A DNA stretch of 64,000 nucleotides from Turritopsis dohrnii (lineage: Eukaryota; Cnidaria; Hydrozoa; Anthoathecata; Oceaniidae), in contig BQMF02000002.1 in the NCBI GenBank assembly GCA_027922465.2, positions 2,728,001-2,792,000 on the forward strand. The letters are read 5' to 3'. Numbering within the stretch: the first letter of the stretch is position 1; the number at the start of each line of letters is the position of its first letter. The position numbers and the translations under genes were made by a program. Under the pieces are notes generated by a model. The model worked only from the letters and a program-made list of their open reading frames with translations. It ran no database searches and was not told the DNA's origin. Below are positions 37,201-46,858 of the stretch, piece by piece.

Positions 37201-40200
37201 GCCTGAAAAAAACACCCGGATAAATTTTGAACGCCCGAGGGCGACTAATTAGTATTTACAATATCGGTTTCAAGATGGAGGGTAGAAGAACTCGTGTTTC
37301 TTAAGTGCATTTACTTCGCTCAATAATTATGGGGATTGTAGTTAAGGATCCTAAGTCAGCCTTTTTTTAAGAAAAAGATCTTTATCAATGGACTTTAAGA
37401 GAATCAGTGAGTTAGAGAATCCTGATATTTGATCTGTTTTTGTAACGTCTTTATCTTGACATAATTTTAATAGAATGACAAACGTGATGCAATAATATGA
37501 ACATAACAAATAAATTAATGTTATTCTGTGCCATGGTTGTTCAGCGCAGGGAAGTTCATCTAATTCAAAAGAAAATTCAGGCAAAATTCAATTCATCTAT
37601 ATAGTTTGTAGCGAGAACAAAGAGATGTTATTATATATATAATTTTTTTTCACAAACTCTCACAAGATTGGCTGAATTGTTATATATAAACTTCTTGTTA
37701 AAGGGATTCCTGCGTCCAAAATGATATTTACCAATATAATAGAACTCAAAAAGTTGTTTTTAAGTATTTGATAATTATTTATAGTTTTATGCAATGCATA
37801 TTTAGGATGTAATAAGATATAGCTAGCTAACACTTCTCATTGCAATAACTTTAGATATATAATGATTAATATTACATCTTTATAAGTTACTATGAAGTTA
37901 GGGCTTCCACTTTGAGTTGATTCATAGAAGAATGAAGTAAGTAAGTAAGTAAGTATTTATTTACCACATAAACAAAAATAAAAATTACAAGTGCAATTCC
38001 ATTAAATTTATTATATATAATTATTGTGGAAGGAGGCTATCCTAATAGCAAAGCTACACAAAGATAGCCACCTGATTATGGTTTTACAACGATATACTAT
38101 CACTAAAGAAAGAGAGAAATATATATAGAGAAATGCTGACGTATCCAGTGGGATTTTGATACCGCGAGTGCGGTATCGGCGCCCAAACTCAGGCGCCCAA
38201 ACTCTGACTTTTCAAAAAAAAAAATAACAATTTTTTTTTTTTTAAACTGCACTCACAAAGATCCCTTCTAACATTAAACAAACTAATAAAACTTTGTTAG
38301 CTTATTTACAACCTATTTTGTGCACTCTGTGACAATTAATTTTTCATTCGTCTATGTTGCTTATTAAACGATGGCGTCACGACGAATGTTTTTGCATGCA
38401 GGTGATATTATCGAAAACGAAAAGAAAACATTGCATTGCTTTTTGTTGCGCGTGATACATTTATTGAAAGAAACAAAACTTGCATTGTGTATTTCTTTTC
38501 GTTGCACATGTTTTTCAAATCAATGCTTCTATATACACAACTCATCTTTCGTGCACGCGATTAATGCGAATCGTTTTAGTTGGCCCTGAAAAATTGACTG
38601 ATGAGGATTACGAGTCATTGATCGATGCGTATAGTGCGAGTACCAATACGCGCATTGAACTCTGATCTTTTATCACTGTAAGTGGTCTTTATTTTCGGAG
38701 TTTTTTGTTACCCACGAACCTGTGTAATTAAGCTTTTAATTAAGCTTAATTTAATTTTAATTAAGCTGATGCATCAACGCTATTTCGTATTCGAAAAAAT
38801 AATACACAATTTTTACATAATTGAAACCACAAGTAGAACGAATTAGATTTTATACAGGTCATTCGAAATTCATTTGTGAAATTATGAAGTATAAAGAGAA
38901 AGGCACTCAGTCTCCTGTGTTTGGGGTTCACAGGTTAAATCGTCCCCCTTACTTCACTTTCCTTCAATACCTCTGAGAGTATACATAAGCATGTACGTTC
39001 ACATTACAATTGATTATTCCACGTCTTGGATGCCATGTACAGGCCAATAGAGCACATTAACCTACTGTCTCCTGTAATAATTATGATACTGAATGGAAGT
39101 GCATTTTCCAGCAATGTAAACCACATAAAAATAAAAAATTTTCCGCCCCTCAGGCCTCACCATGGGGCCTTCGGGTGACAATGAAACAAGCCAATTTTGA
39201 AATGAGCAAAGCGGTGTCCCCAAATAATCTCTGGATACGACACTGAGAAAAAAAAAGCAAAAACAAAACAAAATAAAAACAAAGCTACGAGGGAAAGAGT
39301 ACCTACTCATAACTGTAAGAAAGTGTTGAAAAACTATGCGTTTCAGAGATTTGAAAGTCATGCATGTTAAATTTAAGTGCAAATAGAATTGTTGGAGTGC
39401 ATTCCACTGGGAGACAGCCAACTTTGACAGAGTTTTTTTTTACCATGGTGTTCAGTGTGAACAATGGGTAAAGCTTAATATTTCTGACACACACATCTTG
39501 TACCATAAGAGTGATCTAACTTTCTGAAATTAAAAGAGCCCAGTAAGTTAGTGGGAAAGTTGGAATTAAAATATTGATGAATAAATAGAATGTTCAGGAG
39601 TTTAACTAAATCAAAGACTTCAAGGATTTCAAAATTACGAAAAAGTATTGATGAAGGACTCTGTAGTGTACTAAAAGACATCAGCCTCAATGCGGTAAGA
39701 ATTTTGTGGGAAACTGTAGGGTTGCACAGACCCCTTAATTGGCAACCATAGCGTATGTGAGACTCAAAAAGTGAGTAATAAATTAGAATCAATGTTTTCT
39801 GAGGAACATAATGACGCAACTTAGACAGTATTCCATTAGCTCTGGTAAGCTTTTTAGAAGTTCAAAAGTTTGACACTTCCAATTTAGATATTCATCTGAA
39901 TGAACACCAAGATACTTTACAATAGCTTTCGGAAAGATGCGATTACCACATATCTTGAGGTAGAGATGATTGTTTAGTGATTTGCATTGTGATGTAAATA
40001 AAATAAATTCAGTCTTGTCAGCGTTTAGAGAAATCTTATTGGCTTTAAGCCAGGTTTCAAGGCATTTAAGGTCACGATTGACTCTATTACAGAGAGACTT
40101 CAATGAGGAATTAAAATGTAAGAGGTGGGTATCATCAGCAAAGTGAAACATTTCACAGTGCTTGATTGCAGAATTGAGGTCCTTTACGTACAACAAGAAT

Positions 40201-43200
40201 AAAAGAGGACCCAAAACAGAGCCTTGAGGAGCCCCATATCTAAGAAGTTTTGCAGTAGATTGGAAATTTGAACAAATTACATTCGACCAGTTAGGTAGGA
40301 TCGAAACCAATTGTTTGCAACACCTCGAATTGGTGAAGTTTAGAAAGTAAAATTGAATGATCTACTGTGTCAAAAGCTTTCTGCAAGTCTAGAAATACAC
40401 CACAAGCGAAATTACCATAATCAAAACATTCATGAACTCTTTCAACGATGTTAAGAAGAGTGTGAATAGTCATAGTATTTACTAATTACTATCTTATTAC
40501 ATCATAATTAATGTGTTGCATGATGATTTTGTAATCAAAATATCTGCCCAAGGAAACAGAATATCCGAAAACTGTAAAAAGAGTTCTTAAACAACTTTTC
40601 TATCATCTCTTGATATCTTTTTGGACGCAGGAATCCCTTTGATATTATAATGTATACATCTTGTTGACAACCGAAAAATGTTCATTAAAGTCTTTTTAGA
40701 GAATGTAGTGACTAATAAGACAATTATTTACCACTTACTAAAACCTGCTAGAAAAAAATGGCATTGTTATTGTTACGTAGGATGATGGCTCCAGTACCAT
40801 TGATGCAAAGTAAGGCTATTGAAATTGTTTGTTTGTCGTGGTTTATTTTCGATATAGTTAATGCAAAGCTTCTGAATGATAGAATTTTAATGGTGTAGTG
40901 TTAAGCCTTGATTACTCTTTGATTCACACAAAATCTTCTATCCAGTCGTTGATAGTTTACAGCTTAAATAGAAAAAATCACCAGCCAGATTGAGACTTAA
41001 GTTTAACATTGAAAATATTCTATGTTGAATTTACAATCACATTTCTTTTAGGGTTTAATCTAACAAACCGGTTACTTGGAAATGTGAAGCATTCTTCTGA
41101 AAAATGCATACAAAGCTTGGCTAATTATTCATCATTCTGTTCAGCTCCAGCTTCCAATAAGTTTCAACAATCGTTCATAGCGAGAATTACAGTGCAACCA
41201 CAAAAAAGAACAATAACAGTTGTCAGCAGACTAAATAAACGCAAATCATGCAAATCAGTTTTGAAAAGGTTCCGACGTGTAAAAGGTGGATATTTAAAAC
41301 GTTGGAGAGCTGGAAAGCAACACAAACAACGGAAGAAGTCAAGCAGACGTCGATACAGATTACGAGGAAGTGTTTTGGTGAAAAATAAAAGTCAGCTTAA
41401 AACTTTGAATAAAATGATGTATAAACATTGATTGTAGAAATATATAAAAGACTGATACTTATAAAGGAAAATGCTTTTTGTTTTATTTTCAAAATTAAAT
41501 TGACTCTCTGTGAACTTATCATTTAGCTAGGATACCTGTAATTTTTGATGGAGTAACTATTTTACAATATGCTTTGCTTGAACATTTCTATACTTGCATG
41601 GTTAGATGAATAGCTTTCAGGAAAAAGATGATGATTGATGCTATTTGAAAAGAGGTATTCATTAAAGTTTATTTCATTCCAGTGAGGCTATTGAGACTGA
41701 AATTGTGAACTTGGATCTTCCTCCTCATAAACGCTGGGAAAATGTGGTTAAACCAAGGAAAGAACACGTATGTCACAGTTTCTTTTGAATAACTAGTCTG
41801 AAAGGCGTTTGATTCATTGGTAACTCAACTAGTAACTCATGAATTTCTTGTCTTGACATTTTGATTTTGCCAGTCACAGTTTTTCATGTCTGTTTAGATA
41901 CGGAATTTCATTTCATATGTGATGAATTTGTTGCCGTACCATGTACTGGAATATCTGACAAAAGGACTGGTCAGTTGAAGTTTATTAAAGCCCAGTGTTC
42001 CATTCAGACCGAAAACGATAACATTCAAACATTATGGGCGGGTGCCCACAAAATATCCCAAAAAACAACCAAAAGAAAAAAGTCTGAATGATAAATTTGT
42101 GAAAAAATTAAACAGAACTAATTGTGAACAATACAAAACGTAAAATTAAGGCGTTTCGCACAGTTTTAATTTGCCTGTATGTTAAATAGCAACTTAGAGT
42201 TTCTCTGTATACTTTATATATACACATAAATTTATTAATTTATTTTTTAACTGATGTAATTGCCAGGTCTGAACCAGGCTTTATACAGAAATCTCTATTG
42301 GCATAGAGAAGAAATTAAAAGATACACGAGAGAGTAAACATGCTCACAGAATTTTTGGTCCGGCAGCAAATCGAAATTGATGAAAAAGTGGATTCGGCAG
42401 AAGCCTTACTGGATAAAACTGTTAACTGAACATCCCAGTTGCCCCCAAACCCCTGCTGAAAATAACACTGTCCAATGTTCTGGATGTGACACTGAAGTCA
42501 TTTCTTCTTGGCATTTTCATGCAAAGTCCATCCATTTAGATTCTTGGTTTAAACAAAGTTCCATATCATGAAGAAATGGTTGGGATTGCTGAAGCCATAG
42601 ATGTTTCAGCTGGTATATAACATTTGTACTTGATGTTTGAGTTATTTTTTTATGTATGTTATGTATTTTATGTATGTTATGTATTTTATGTATGTATCAG
42701 TAATCACTCCCAAATGTTTTTTGTGGCACCTTGGGATAGATCTGGAATAAATCTACGTGCTGACAAATTTAAGTTGAGTTTGGTGTTATATATTTATGAT
42801 ACTTTATAGGTGAAATTCTGGCCTGTAATATCTTTTATGAATTGGAAAAGCTATGCACTTCAATTGTTGTTCAAAATCAACAGGGTATGTGTGGATAATT
42901 TTGTAGATTTTCTTGCTGTGTTTTACAGATTAAAAACTTATCTTATTTGATGTTGCAATAATGAAAAGGGCCTTAATACACTGATTTCAAAGTTTCTGCT
43001 ACATCAGGGAAAACCAAAACCATCAGGGAGATTTGCTTAAATTTCTGAAAAATTAAGGAAAAGCTGTTATTAAATAATGCAACTAAGAAACTAAGGTTGT
43101 TATTTTAAACTTCTTTTGTGAAAGCCATAATTGTTTCTTTGATTCTCACATCCTTTTCATGATATTTTTTTGATGTTTTATTGATATTTTTTTGATAATA

Positions 43201-45898
43201 ATACTTTTTACAGGGAAGATCTATCATGCTAGAAATATGGACTTAGGGGCATTGTTAGGGTATGTGCAGTATTGTTGGTGATGTATTTTTTATGCAATGG
43301 TTTGAGTGTGCAGGTTGAAAAATCAAAAAATTTTGATTTGAATTTTCCTTTCAGAAATTCTGGACAAAACCAAAATTTTATATCATAAATTATAAGTCTT
43401 GGTTGTTTATAATGTGAACAAATTTTCCATGTGTATTTCAAGTTACTTTGTTTTTCTGTTCAGTAGTATGTTTATATAACTTACATAACACTGCTGATGT
43501 AAATTATTTTTGATTTTTGTTTTTCATATTTTCTAGTTGGGATCCTAAAAACTTGACATGGAAAATTCCGGAACTTCTTCGTCCTTTAACTGTTAATGTG
43601 GAATTCCAGGTGAGAAACTTCTGAAATTCATGGTTTTCCGGATAATCCTTTTTCTTTCATCTATCCAACTTCATTGAAACTCTTGTGTGTTGATAATGGC
43701 TTTTTTTGGTGATATTAAAACTGTTTGGTTTTTGTATATAGATTATTTTTTTTGTTTATACAATATTTATACAGTCTAAAGGGAAGACCTTGTTTAAAAC
43801 AGTCCAATTTGCTGGCACAGTTGGTGTTTTTACGGGCGTGAAACCGGTAAGATGAACCTTCATCTCTTCTTAATTGGATCTCTCAAGAGGTCAAAGGAAT
43901 TTGTCTCTATAAGGAATGCTTACTTAAGTGAAATTCTTAGGGATTGTTGGGACTTCACAGGACCCATTGATTCCTTCCCACTTATCCACCAATAACTTAT
44001 TACAGTTAAATCCTTAGTTGTTCAAGAAATGCCACCAATACTGACATGGATTCAGGCTGTTTTTCTGATCACGTTATATATTCCAGAACATTTCTTGTTT
44101 TAGGGGATGTTCTCCTTCAGTTTAAACTCAAGAAGTTCGAGCAAGTATTTTGAAGGACCGCTAGGTACATCGCCTTCTTTTTAAAGTTTCAATGAACTAA
44201 AAGTTTTGGAGAAATCCTTGAAGATTATCCACAGTTTGTTCAAAATTAGTGTTAAATTTTTTATTCCTGTTGTCTAGCTGTGTTGTCTTGGTTACTCGAT
44301 CCTCATTCAAAGAGTCGGTTCGCAAGTTTATTGGGAAGGCAAGTGCTGGAGAATGCAACGAGGTAGTATATTAGTAAATTGATGATATAAGTAAAAAAAG
44401 AAGAAAAAAATTATTAGATTTGTTTGGCTTTAATACTCTGTCTATGATAAAGTGTTGATGAGAAATATTGAATTAAGAAAAAAAAATTGTGTGTGAAAGT
44501 CTCAATATCTGCTGGAAAGAACATGGAATGACATATTCCTACAACTTTGCATTTTTAGTTTTGACGAAGCGAAAAGGTTACTATCAAACGAACCTCTTGT
44601 ATCACCTGTTTATTACATCGTGGCTGGTATCAAACCAAACGAAGGAGCAGTCATCACCAGATCTCTAACATCAAGTGTCAATCCCATGACGTAAGAAATA
44701 TGTATCTTAATTTCATTACTAAATTTCGGTTGTATCTGAGGTATATATACACAGTTTGAATTAAAAGAGTTATTGTTTTATGGGAAATCGCCGTTTATAA
44801 AACCTAGAACAACATGTAAACACTATTTCTCTTTCTGACAGTTTTCTTCAGGTTGTCTCAAAAGCAACATTGTTGATCAATTTAGCGAACAACTAACGTT
44901 ACTCTGTTAAATTTTAGTTTGAAAGACAACTGGTACGTACTTCAAACTAACTACGATCATTGGAAAGTGCCTCCTTTCTACGACAATAGGCGTAAACCGG
45001 TAAGCAGGTGTTGTCCCGTATCGCCTACCCGCACGCCCTTGTTGCATGTTCATCTCCTTTACCATTCAAAGTTGTATTCAGTTGAAGCCTTGCTTGGAAC
45101 TTTGTAACCATTGACTCGTCTTTCTTGATTTATTTTACCATACTCTAACTATCAGATGAACCCTGGGTAGACGGAATTTGGTTCGTTGGGAAGTTTTTTC
45201 GACAAAGGACTTATTATGCAATGTATAAGTAATTTTTCTCCTACTAAAACGACACTTTATTTACTAAACTGCTCTGTCAATCAAGTTGAACTTTGGGAAA
45301 ATACAAACCAACCGTTACCTTCACAACAGATGATACGACTTTAACAATAAATTACAACTTAGATATATTTAATCGCTATACTGTCAACAGAATTCAGATT
45401 TGTACTCATAATGTAAATGCATACTGTAGTTGTCTATCCTCATGACAAAACAGAACTAAACAGCGAATTATGTTTGTATATTTACTTGGTTATATTTTTT
45501 TCCCTTTTAGGCGAAGATCTGTTTAGACCAACTACCGAATCTTTCCGTCAGTAGCGTGAGTAGATCTTCCAGCTTAATGCAAGTTCAGAATTTTCGTGTG
45601 CAAGGAAATCTCGTAATATGTAGTATAATGAATCTCATTGGCTGACAGGTTTTAATCAGATTGTATTTTTTAGGCTATCGATTTGAAGTCTTTGTTTAAT
45701 GTCTTGTCAACCATTCCGGTCAGAAATAAGGTGCTTGTTTTTACTATTTTGACAGAAGACAATCCAACATCAAAATTTAATTTGCTAACCCCTTTTCGAT
45801 TTTTGTAGGCAACGATATACTCAGCTCTCATGGATCCGGCAACCGGCAAACTTGAATCATACAGAAGACACTGCAGAGGAACTTGCTACCCATGGTAA
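31266..45898 (+). CDS. ASAH1: Acid ceramidase (N-acylsphingosine amidohydrolase)
   Basis: Sixteen exons: 31266-31322, 32889-32932, 41683-41767, 42322-42387 (weak acceptor), 42540-42612, 42810-42884, 43214-43259, 43537-43609, 43775-43846, 44104-44164, 44278-44362, 44559-44690, 44918-44999, 45511-45555, 45674-45730 and 45809-45898. They join in phase to about 380 aa (human 395). This lysosomal Ntn hydrolase splits ceramide into sphingosine and fatty acid. Exon 1 is a signal peptide (MKIYLLLAFLSLVVST). Exon 2 has QECETNAYPPP, like human EDCRKSTYPPS; exon 3 has NLDLPPHKRWEN, like INLDLPPYKRWHE. The self-cleavage nucleophile is Cys124 in KLCTSIVV. RNMDLGALLGWDPKNLTW, LRPLTVNVEFQ, VLENATSFDEAK, WYVLQTNYDHWK and the end CRGTCYPW match ASAH1 better than the paralogue NAAA. 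Intron 2 is 8.75 kb and holds MRPL35 and transposons. Confidence 0.93.
32761..32820. repeat. Short tandem duplication in ASAH1 intron 1
   Basis: Two imperfect copies of a unit of about 30 bases containing AACCATTGTGATTGGKTGAC lie just before the acceptor of exon 2. Confidence 0.7.
33212..33613. mobile_element. 402-bp MITE, AAGCGCC family, ASAH1 intron 2
   Basis: Inverted ends AAATGRCCGATTAAGCGCC flank repeated internal motifs (GCGCCCAGGACTCAAT twice, GCGCCCCGT twice) on the same strand. Related fragments occur near 26370 and 60341. Non-coding; superfamily not assigned. Confidence 0.8.
34503..34576. repeat. Near-perfect 34-bp-arm hairpin (CAACCTCGTACCC family)
   Basis: The arms CAACCTCGTACCCAGGG... 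(34503-34536) and their complement (34543-34576) differ at one position, around a 6-base centre. A single-armed relative starts at 34911. I recall CAACCTCGTxCCCAGG palindromes as common in cnidarian genomes. Confidence 0.88.
34911..34990. repeat. Second CAACCTCGT element carrying a 32-bp palindromic insertion
   Basis: The left arm (CTCAACCTCGTTTCCAGGG) is followed by GATATAC, then a 32-base palindrome at 34950-34981 (CATAGAAATACG, loop, CGTATTTCTATG), then GATATAC again at 34982-34988 before the element resumes. The 7-base direct repeat looks like a target duplication. Confidence 0.75.
35367..35390. repeat. (CAT)n microsatellite
   Basis: Eight CAT units in ASAH1 intron 2. Confidence 0.9.
36641..36990. 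mobile_element. 350-bp mariner-like MITE, ASAH1 intron 2
   Basis: TA at 36639-36640 and 36991-36992 flanks nearly perfect 40-base inverted repeats starting CAGTGTGTTTCATAATGTTG. The TA duplication and CAGT terminus fit Tc1/mariner. The interior is AT-rich and non-coding. Confidence 0.9.
37700..40640. mobile_element. 2.9-kb element bracketed by inverted repeats, containing a LINE
   Basis: AAAGGGATTCCTGCGTCCAA at 37700 is mirrored exactly at 40621-40640, and similarity continues inward for some tens of bases (GATAT, AAAAGTTGTTT). No transposase is visible. Between the ends are an (AAGT)n tract (37938-37960), a GGCGCCCAAACTC repeat pair (38180-38210) and the minus-strand LINE at 39062-40473. 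It is best read as a non-autonomous DNA transposon later hit by the LINE, or two separate copies in opposite orientation. Confidence 0.7.
39062..40473 (-). mobile_element. 5'-truncated, frameshifted LINE with reverse transcriptase
   Basis: Minus-strand frames carry reverse-transcriptase motifs in order: GVFLDLQKAFDTVDH (catalytic Asp, block A), YGAPQGSVLGPLLFLLYVKDL-type block B, and FHFADDTHLL (block C, with the two catalytic aspartates). KYLGVHSDEYLNWK and the thumb region (SLFESHIRYG) follow. At least two frameshifts (near 40300 and 39830) break it. The endonuclease half is missing on the right. The style fits a CR1/L2/Jockey-type non-LTR element; the clade is not resolved. Confidence 0.88.
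40758..41431 (+). CDS. MRPL35: Mitochondrial ribosomal protein bL35m, nested in ASAH1 intron 2
   Basis: Two exons, 40758-40809 and 41052-41431, joined in phase (143 aa; human 188). Exon 1 encodes MALLLLRRMMAPVPLMQ, a plausible mitochondrial presequence. The conserved C-terminal part (residues about 78-140) contains NKRKSCKSVLKRFRRVKGG, RRKAGYKKK-like WRAGKQHKQRKKSSRRR and VKNKSQLKTLNKMM, matching human GKRKTVKAVIDRF and FCNKTQSKLLDKM. It is a component of the large mitoribosomal subunit. It lacks the last 25 or so human residues. It lies on the same strand as ASAH1, between its exons 2 and 3 and only about 250 bases before exon 3, so the two transcripts must be kept apart by separate promoters and poly(A) sites. 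Confidence 0.85.
41898..42091 (+). other. Unidentified exon-like frame in ASAH1 intron 3
   Basis: An acceptor-like tgtttag at 41891-41897 opens a 64-residue frame with no stop until 42091. It reads DEFVAVPCTGISDKRTGQLK and ends in a basic KKTTKRKKSE-like tail. The composition looks coding, but I do not recognise it, there is no start codon with a good context, and no partner exon was found. It could be the last exon of another small nested gene or chance. Confidence 0.25.
42650..42697. repeat. TATGTATGTTATGTATTTTA minisatellite
   Basis: About 2.5 units of a 19-20-base AT-rich repeat in an ASAH1 intron. Confidence 0.85.
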
Positions 45899-46858
45899 CC
45901 GAAAGGCATACAAATAAAGTAAACAGAAAATTGTTGATATTATTTCACGATGACCTGCACGAAAGCGTAAACACAACGAATATATTTTTTTCCTATTTTA
46001 AAACACTTTGAACACTTTCTTCCTAACAAAGTAATTGGGATCAATCAAATTCTCCTTACCTGAACATTTTCCAATAACATCAGCTTGTAATAAATCATTA
46101 TTGAATCATATAACGTAACTTGAATTTATGTCTATTTGATCGAATTCCTTGGAATATTTCATATGAGCTGGGTACGTCTATCGTACCTCGCTCCACCAAA
46201 AGAACGGAAACGAATTGTTATTCTAGAAAACGTTATCTTTCATACCAAGTGAACCAAACCCTTCTCCCAATTCAAAGGTTACTTTATATTTACAATAAGA
46301 CATTATTTCTTTATTTACAAATCGATATAATATTATATTGGAGTGGACTGGCACACAGAACCCATAAAATTTGTTAGTCAATATCTACACTGTCTAAAAA
46401 GATGTGGACAAAAGCCCGCAGTTGAGGACGAGCTATGAATTTTTAAACTCCTGACACGATAAAAATATGATCTGATTTACTTTGCTGCAGAAATTTTATG
46501 GTAAAGAGGAAAATGCTCACAGAGGGCCTAAAGATGTTTTTAAAAAGATGCAAGAGTCATAACTTACAAGATTTGTGAAGAATCATTCGCTATTGTACAA
46601 TTCAATATTTTTCTTTAGAAAAATCAAAAAAAATTACGAAAATCAAATAAATAAAATCAACAAGAAATAATTTAATTAGAACTTAAAAATCTCCTTCGTA
46701 TCCAGTATTAATTTCTCCTGCATATATCAAACAATGATCTTGGGAGCTGGATACGAAGGTTCGTAACAATTAAACCACTTAAAATTCCGCACCAAACAAG
46801 CTGGATGCACTCGTTCGTGTTAGCGAGGCCAGAAAGTGCGTCCCGTGTAAAAATGGCA
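45899..46858. other. Convergent intergenic region, ASAH1 and TOGARAM1 3' ends
   Basis: Holds both 3'UTRs. No other gene is seen. AT-rich, with several AATAAA-like sequences on both strands, so poly(A) sites cannot be chosen. Confidence 0.5.

Noticed and set aside
38371..38665. Overlapping frames including KLTDEDYESLIDAY
   Set aside because: They lie inside the 37700-40640 repeat element and show no recognisable domain.
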